Below, piece after piece: positions 59,356-64,000 of a stretch of DNA of 64,000 bases (the stretch's first letter is position 1; the number at the start of each line of letters is the position of its first letter). The stretch comes from Cervus elaphus (lineage: Eukaryota; Chordata; Mammalia; Artiodactyla; Cervidae): contig NC_057818.1 in assembly GCF_910594005.1 (NCBI RefSeq), forward strand, positions 53,518,001-53,582,000, read 5' to 3'. The position numbers and the translations under genes are program-made. The notes beneath the pieces are model-generated. The model was not told the origin of the DNA. It worked only from the letters and a program-made list of their open reading frames with translations, and made no database searches.

Positions 59356-62300
59356 CTCGGCTCCTCCGAGTGAGAGGCTACAGACACCGCTGCTTCTCAG
59401 GGATTTTGCCCACTTCAGTGGAACCCGGAGGGAGGGAATAGGGGGCGGGGCCCCCTTTGTACCCAGCCAATGGCTCTCCATAGAGGTGGGAACAATTCCA
59501 AAACGGTGTGGCTCTCTTTGTAAACAGCCGAAAGCAGGGATGTCTACAACCAACCTATAGGAACCGTTCATGGAGACTGAGCATACTTTAAAGCAAGGCG
59601 GGTCTATTTACAATTTGCCAATGCTAGCGGTCAGGGAAGAGGAAAGGTTTTAAAAGGCTCCGAGTTTACTTTTACGAGCCGGGTGGCCACATTCAGAACA
59701 GAGAACCTTCCTTTTTCAGGGATTCGGCCAGTCCAAAATCAGCCTCTAGGGGGAGCACTACAAAAGAGGGATTTTTTTTTTTTTTTTTAGCAGTTAGCCA
59801 ATCCCAATCCTAAACCCTCAATGGGCGGGCTAATTTATCGAGTGGGCGGGGCAGCTATATAAAAAGAGCCAGTGGCAATCTTAGGTAACGGGACTTTTTT
59901 TAAGGGTAGAGTTTATAATCTCCTGCCAATAGCAATACCTCCTCCGTTTCTCCACTCTCCTCAGTTCCTTCAGGAGGTTGGTGCCTTTAAATATCAATCA
60001 TCCACCCTCCCAGTGGTCCAAAGTAGCACGTTCCCTCGCGGAGTTTACCTAGAACGTGTGATTCCAGTCTGAATTCTGATTGGTCCGTGCTATCGAGGCA
60101 CTGCCCCGTGATTGGCTCCTGCTCCAGCTGCCCCCACGGCTCTTCCTCCTTCTCGTCCAGCAAGGGCTCATCCGGCCAAGAGTTCGAATCCCGGGATCGA
60201 GGTGGGGATGGGGTGGGGGTCTGGGGGATCCCAGAGACAGGGCTGGGCTGTGGAGTAAAGACTTCCAGCGGCGAGGACTGAACGAATCCGAGTGGTAGGT
60301 CCAATTCTGGTGCGTTAGAGAGAGAAGGCTGTGAGCTTTTGCTTTGGAGGTGCCCTAAGGAGAGAAACCACCCACCCCTTGTGGCTTCAGTCTCAGCACC
60401 TCAGACATCTCACCTTTCCCACCCTCTCCAGCCACTGATCCTTCGGGCTCCTCGTCTTCCAGCGGAGTGGAGCTACTGGTGGCAGAGTCCTCCCCAGTCC
60501 CTGCTCCCCGGGTCGCCCAGCCCAGTTGATCCAGCTGAAGCCCCAGGTCCTCCGGGGGGCGCTCAGCTGGAGGGGCAGAACTGGGGTCACCTCGACGCCC
60601 TGGCTCCGGGGATTGACTCAGGCTGGGGATGCTTTCCAAGCTGTCGCCCAGGCCAGGCTGAGGGGGCGGGTCTCGCGGCTCCGAGACTGAGCGGCCCTGG
60701 GGCCGTGGGCGGCGAGCGGCTGATTCCCTGCGAGCCCCTGAGCCCACCACACCGTCGAAGGCGATGTAGGAGAAGGTCAGCTCCCGGGGAGTGCCCCAGT
60801 CCTGCGACGTGGTCTCCTCCTCGTCGTCCTCCGAGAATTCCCGGGCTGTATGCAGCTCCCGAAAATCCGAATCGTCGTTCCCTCCTGCCACGAGCAAAGG
60901 AGGGCATGAGCTCCTCTGACGAAGACCCTGACCCACTCCCCTTAACCCCTTGGCCCAGCTGTGAGTCCCCTTCAAGTTACACTCTCACGTCCTCCCTCTT
61001 TGTTTACCTTCTGTGGAGTCAGGGGTAGATGAAGCTGTAGATGGAGCTTCTTCTGCAAGAGGAAAATATCGAAGACTCTTAGAAGTTTAGACTGCCCGAG
61101 TTACAGTAGCGAGCCAGTCCTGGAAACTTGTCTGAATTAAGGAATCTTAGAATTTTCATCACAGGACCTTTAGAACATTCTGCATACAGACTGTAAAACC
61201 TTCCTATCCCTGTTATCTGAAGCTCAGTCTTGGAAGTTCACATCCAGGAATCTTGATCTTAGAGTCTTTAAGCATTGCTTCAGTAGTGTCTGGCTCTTTG
61301 CGATCCCATGGACTGTAGCCCCCCAGGCACCTTTGTCCATGGGATTCTCCAGACAAGAACACTGAAGCGGGTTGCTGTGCCCTCCTCCAGCAGATCTTCC
61401 CAACCCAGGAATCAAACCCGCGTCTCTTACGTCTCCTGCATTGGCAAGCGGGTACTTTACCAACAGCGCCACCTGGGAAGCCCTTAGGGATTTTAGGAGG
61501 CTTTTAGGAGGTTTCAGTTCATTAATTCTTTCAACAACCACTATTTGAGTGCTTAATAAATGCCAGTCACTATTTTAGATCCTGAAAATACAACTGTAAA
61601 CAAAACCCCTAGTCTTACAGAGCTTACACTCTATAGGGGAGATAGACACAGACAATTAAACTTATGGTGTTGGGTGCTAAGTGTATGGAGAAAAATCACA
61701 GAAAGGGAAGAGAAAATAAGGGGATGCTATTTCAGACAGGTTGGTGAGGAAGACTCCTTGGATGACATTTGAGCAGAAATCTGAATCATGTGATGAAGCC
61801 ATGAGAATATCTAGGGAAAAGTCTTCCAGGCAGAGGGAAAAGCCAGTGCAAACGCCCTGAGGCAAGCACTAAGCTTTGCATATTTGAGGAACAGAGAAGT
61901 GTGCAGATATGACTGGAACAGGGTGACTGATGGGAAGATAATGGGAGATGAGAGCAGTGAGGTAAGGTGGGGGGGGGGGGGGGTGGGGAGAAGACGAAGG
62001 GCCTTCCTTTGTAAGCCCAGGTAGGGACAAGATCTTAGAATGTAGGGATGATACGCTAAAATGTTGAAATAACAAATTCTTAGAATCTTGGCATCTGGAC
62101 TCCCAAGACATGCAAGTGGCTAGGTCAGTGTTGAAATCCCCAGTTCTCAGAACCTCGGGGGTGTGAGACAGAGAATGTTAGACAAGGACTATTAAAGCTC
62201 TGGGTTCAGAAATCATGAGGCTTAGACAAGGCAATGTCAATTATGGAATTCAGCCTCTCAGAGCTAGCTTGGGGCTTTGCCTACAGGAGATGCTCAATAC

Positions 62301-62961
62301 CTTTTGGAAATTGAAATCGCATGCCCCCCGCCCCCACCTCATTTCCTCAGATGGGGAATAGGAGACCAGGAATGAAAGACCTGGAGTGGTAAAACCAGCT
62401 AAGGATCCAGGAGTCCTAGCCCCAACCCAGAGATTGTCTGTTTCCTGGGGACTGGGGATTGGACACTTCGGGTGAGACCGGGGCTGCCTCTGATTCTGGG
62501 CAGAAAACGGAGGTGGGATGCGAAGATGGGTGATGCGGGGGAGGGGGAGTCAGACCCCTCTTCTCCATCCTGACTCTACCCCTCCATTGAAATCCCCTCC
62601 CCGCCGGCTGCGGCCAGCACCAGGGCGAGGGGACAGCTCCTGGAGAGCGTCCTCTTCCCCGGGCGGAGCCCCGCAGCTCATCCAAGCGCCCAGCGCGCCC
62701 CCCTTCGGCTATCTCAGTGCCCCCAACCTCTGCCGAGTCTCACTCAGATTCTCCGGGTCAAGTCGCCCCCATCGCTGCCAGAACATGGGGGAGGGCAGAT
62801 CTTCCTTTGTCTCCTTCACCTCCTCCCCTATCTCGGCTCTCCCGCGGCCCAGGTCGGAGGGGAAACCGAAGAGGAGCCCACCCGGGCCTCTGGGCCCCAC
62901 ACCAGGCCTGGGCCTCCCCCTACTCACTGCAGTGGGCGAAGACCGGCAGGACCTGCCCCAT
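54823..62961 (-). CDS. RTN2: Reticulon-2, isoform B (complete, ten coding exons)
   Basis: Exons at 62928-62961, 61008-61052, 60414-60884, 60049-60306, 57406-57613, 56913-57051, 56693-56762, 56514-56560, 55182-55240 and 54823-54904 join in phase to 1,413 nt, 470 aa (human RTN2-B 472). RTN2 is an ER membrane-shaping protein; human mutations cause spastic paraplegia SPG12. The N-terminus MGQVLPVFAHC is followed by an acidic, Ser/Pro-rich region (residues about 25-265, with FSYIAFDG). The reticulon homology domain starts near residue 270 (VADLLYWKDTRTSGVVF), with hydrophobic hairpins at about 283-319 and 386-420, a conserved loop (ANPFQAYLDVDL), and C-terminal QIDQYVGLVTNQLSHIKAKI to KAKAE. A further exon for isoform A, at 59343-59554, looks non-coding here. 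Confidence 0.96.
55182..55240 (-). CDS. RTN2: RTN2 exon 10
   Basis: 59 nt. AQIDQYVGLVTNQLSHIKA plus two bases; donor TAA|GTAAGT. Confidence 0.96.
55760..56500 (+). repeat. Diverged minisatellite, about 68-bp period, in RTN2 intron 9
   Basis: A GTCAG(T)CAGACCCTGG-like anchor recurs at about 55784, 55848, 55913, 55987, 56074, 56146, 56215, 56293, 56354 and 56424 (spacing 61-87). Each copy is followed by CTGTGTCAGGG- and CACCAGTCAG-like segments. Confidence 0.7.
56514..56560 (-). CDS. RTN2: RTN2 exon 9
   Basis: 47 nt. GVIGVFTVPLLYRQHQ; acceptor GTCCGCAG, donor CAG|GTGAGT. Confidence 0.95.
56693..56762 (-). CDS. RTN2: RTN2 exon 8 (hairpin 2)
   Basis: 70 nt. LALLFYILTFVGAVFNGLTL to LIL plus one base. 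Confidence 0.96.
56913..57051 (-). CDS. RTN2: RTN2 exon 7
   Basis: 139 nt. QAYLDVDLTLTGEQTERLSQ, then HFFLVEDLVDSLK; donor AAG|GTGCCC. Confidence 0.96.
57406..57613 (-). CDS. RTN2: RTN2 exon 6 (reticulon domain hairpin 1)
   Basis: 208 nt, the usual size of this reticulon exon. VADLLYWKDTRTSGVVFTGL to GANPF plus two bases; donor CCA|GTGAGA. Confidence 0.97.
57780..57990 (+). mobile_element. Bov-tA SINE in RTN2 intron
   Basis: GCTTTCCTGGTGACTCAGAC head and CAAAGAGTCAGACATGACTG end; antisense to RTN2. Confidence 0.87.
58170..58560 (-). mobile_element. Old L1-like fragment
   Basis: GGGCTACACAATATTCCATG and GAGATACAATCCCAGGGGTC resemble reverse-strand L1 3' sequence. Confidence 0.5.
58561..59342. 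other. RTN2 intron, no other gene seen
   Basis: C-rich plus strand. The open frames here lack support. Confidence 0.55.
59343..59554 (-). pseudogene. RTN2: Decayed RTN2-A-specific exon (5th exon)
   Basis: The 3' half still resembles the human exon (LKWAKSLRSSGV, SLSLGGAEMGSK) and keeps its donor. In the frame set by exon 4, though, the code meets TAG where human has a lysine codon (in a W-L-K-T-S-L-L context), and one base is missing between the parts equivalent to GWVQR and LRV. Full-length RTN2-A therefore cannot be read through. The MGSK start of RTN2-C at its 3' end is intact. Comparison with human is from memory. Confidence 0.65.
60049..60306 (-). CDS. RTN2: RTN2 exon 4
   Basis: 258 nt. 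ELDLPLGFVQSSPLEV, PSPPRSRDSNS, GQCLDSTDQSEF, to HVL plus one base. Acceptor CGCACCAG, donor CTAG|GTAAAC. Confidence 0.93.
   Translation of the reverse strand, partial: NWTYHSDSFSPRRWKSLLHSPALSLGSPRPPPHPHLDPGIRTLGRMSPCWTRRRKSRGGSWSRSQSRGSASIARTNQNSDWNHTF
60414..60884 (-). CDS. RTN2: RTN2 exon 3
   Basis: 471 nt. GGNDDSDFRELHTAREFSED, then SYIAFDGVVG, to GGK. Acidic and proline-rich. Confidence 0.95.
61008..61052 (-). CDS. RTN2: RTN2 exon 2
   Basis: 45 nt, KEAPSTASSTPDSTE; acceptor CTCTTGCAG, donor GAAG|GTAAAC. Confidence 0.94.
61265..61490 (-). mobile_element. Bov-tA SINE in RTN2 intron 1
   Basis: GCTTCAGTAGTGTCTGGCTC to GCGCCACCTGGGAAGCCC; sense with RTN2. Confidence 0.86.
61535..62050 (-). 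repeat. L2 fragment in RTN2 intron 1
   Basis: TATTTGAGTGCTTAATAAAT, CAGAGCTTACACTCTATAGG, TGGATGACATTTGAGCAGAA and AGTGCAAACGCCCTGAGGCA. It includes a G17-type run at about 61968-61983. Confidence 0.75.
62928..62961 (-). CDS. RTN2: RTN2 exon 1, coding part
   Basis: MGQVLPVFAHC plus one base; donor TGCA|GTGAGT. ATG context GGGGGGCCATGGGG. Confidence 0.94.
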
Positions 62962-63140
62962 GGCCCCCCTCGGGACTGCATCGGGACCCCCGCCCACTCC
63001 GGCCACGCCGCCTTGGGCCTGGGGCCGCGAGCGCTCATCTCCGCCGCGCCCAGGACGCCGCCGCCGCCGCCGCCATCCTCGCCGCCTCCTCCTGCCGGGC
63101 CGCTCCAGCAGCCGCCGCCGCCGCCCTCAGTTCGGCTCGG
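62962..63140 (-). promoter_or_regulatory. RTN2: RTN2 5'UTR and CpG promoter
   Basis: Very GC-rich, with (GCC)6 at 63057-63074 and (GCC)5 at 63111-63125 (GGC repeats in the transcript sense) just upstream of the ATG. No TATA box. The start site is estimated. Confidence 0.6.
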
Positions 63141-64000
63141 CAGGGGCGGGCGGGGCCGCTGAGGGGGGGCACTGCAGCGCTGGGGCCAGGGGCGGGGCCA
63201 CAGACCGGGGGGCGGAAACTGAGGGAGGGCTAGGGGGCGGGGAAAAGCTCGGGAGGATGGAGGGGTGTGGCCTTCCTAATAGAGGGGCGGAGCCAGGGCA
63301 GTAGGCTACTGGCCGAGAAGTCGCGGAAGGCGGTCTGAAGGGCGGGGTCTAGAGAGAGGAGGGCGGGGCCTTTGGTGGGTACGGAGTGGGGCCAAGAGTG
63401 GGGTGACCGGCTCAGCGAGATAACGATGCAGGAGCCTAGGCGGAGAGGATGGAGGCGTGGAACTCAGACCCGGTTCTGGTGGAGCTAGAGGTGTCAATAA
63501 AGGGAGGGTACAAAGATTCTACCGCTGGGAGATAAAGCATGAGCTTTGAATCTCAATGGGAATGGGAAAGTGGGCGGGAAGAAACTACTTGGAAACTTTT
63601 GAGACAAGGGGAGGAGCTCAGACTTGAAGGGCTTTAAGCTAATTTAGAATTATTCAGAGTTGGGCGGAGTCAGTCCGAGACAGAGGAGCTAGAGGCGTGG
63701 CCTAGGGGGAATAAGGCAGAACAAACAAGGGAGTTGGTCTGGCTCAGAAGGTGAGCGCAATCTGGAGTGAGGGGGCTGGGCCTGTAGCTAAGAGGCGGAG
63801 CTAGAGTCCAGTCGAGATAGCAAATATTTGGAGCCACTGTATGTATGAATGGATGGGCGGGACCTGGAAGAGAAGCGACTGAAACCCGGGGACTAGACAG
63901 AGAACGAGAGGTCGAAATAAAAAAGTTAAGGATCGAAAGCTTTTGAAACCCAGGATGGGACCACTGATATGGGAGAAGATTGGACAGAGCAGGGCTGGGT
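63141..64000. other. RTN2 upstream flank, no gene seen
   Basis: GGGCGGGG/AGGGCGGGGCC GC boxes recur at 63180-63380, then unique purine-rich DNA. In human the next gene is PPM1N, but no exon of it is recognisable here. Confidence 0.55.

Noticed and set aside
60339..61028. 229-codon plus-strand frame over RTN2 exons 2-3
   Set aside because: Shadow of the acidic RTN2 coding sequence on the other strand.
62518..63162. 214-codon plus-strand frame over RTN2 exon 1
   Set aside because: Antisense shadow of the RTN2 CpG promoter, with proline runs created by GCC repeats.
63141..64000. First exon of PPM1N at the right edge
   Set aside because: Expected next in human synteny, but no protein phosphatase-like coding segment or convincing start could be read before base 64000.

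Overview
This window is vertebrate nuclear DNA from a ruminant, most likely a bovid. It carries dozens of tRNA-Glu-headed SINEs of the Bov-tA and CHR types, a BovB-like fragment, cetartiodactyl L1 3' ends and an 80-bp mariner MITE. Genes are split by GT-AG introns, and most long open frames are only shadows in GC-rich DNA or repeats. Gene content and order match the mammalian ERCC1 - FOSB - tRNA-Sec - RTN2 block (human 19q13.3).

Layout. (1) 1-6.84 kb: 5' half of ERCC1 on the minus strand (non-coding exon 1 and coding exons 2-5; the rest lies left of base 1). (2) 6.84-41.1 kb: a 34-kb interval with no protein gene that I can support, packed with SINE, L1, L2, MIR and MaLR-LTR copies. It is broken by GC-rich unique islands with clustered regulatory motifs near 12.3-12.7, 22.7-23.2, 26.1-27.3, 31.1-31.6 and 33.9-34.4 kb. 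(3) 41.1-48.3 kb: complete FOSB on the plus strand, with SRE/FAP, CRE and TATA promoter, four coding exons, the 140-nt regulated intron that makes DeltaFosB, a long 3'UTR and a poly(A) signal. (4) 50.75-50.84 kb: the selenocysteine tRNA gene on the minus strand, with its external PSE/TATA/octamer-ZNF143 promoter. (5) 54.4-63.1 kb: complete RTN2 on the minus strand, coding a 470-aa RTN2-B and a 205-aa RTN2-C. The exon unique to the longest isoform looks broken. (6) 63.1-64.0 kb: GC-rich DNA upstream of RTN2 with no gene visible.

The genes are not an operon. ERCC1 is a DNA-repair nuclease subunit, FOSB an activity-induced AP-1 transcription factor, tRNA-Sec serves selenoprotein translation, and RTN2 shapes tubular ER. 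The best non-genic candidates are two MEF2+AP-1 modules that share an 11-base CCCGAAATAGC core, a triple RFX X-box cluster, an AP-1 cluster about 7 kb upstream of FOSB, an intronic CRE/CCAAT cluster in FOSB, a mariner hairpin resembling the ruminant miR-2284/2285 family, and a diverged ~68-bp minisatellite in an RTN2 intron. Protein comparisons with human are from memory, not from a search.
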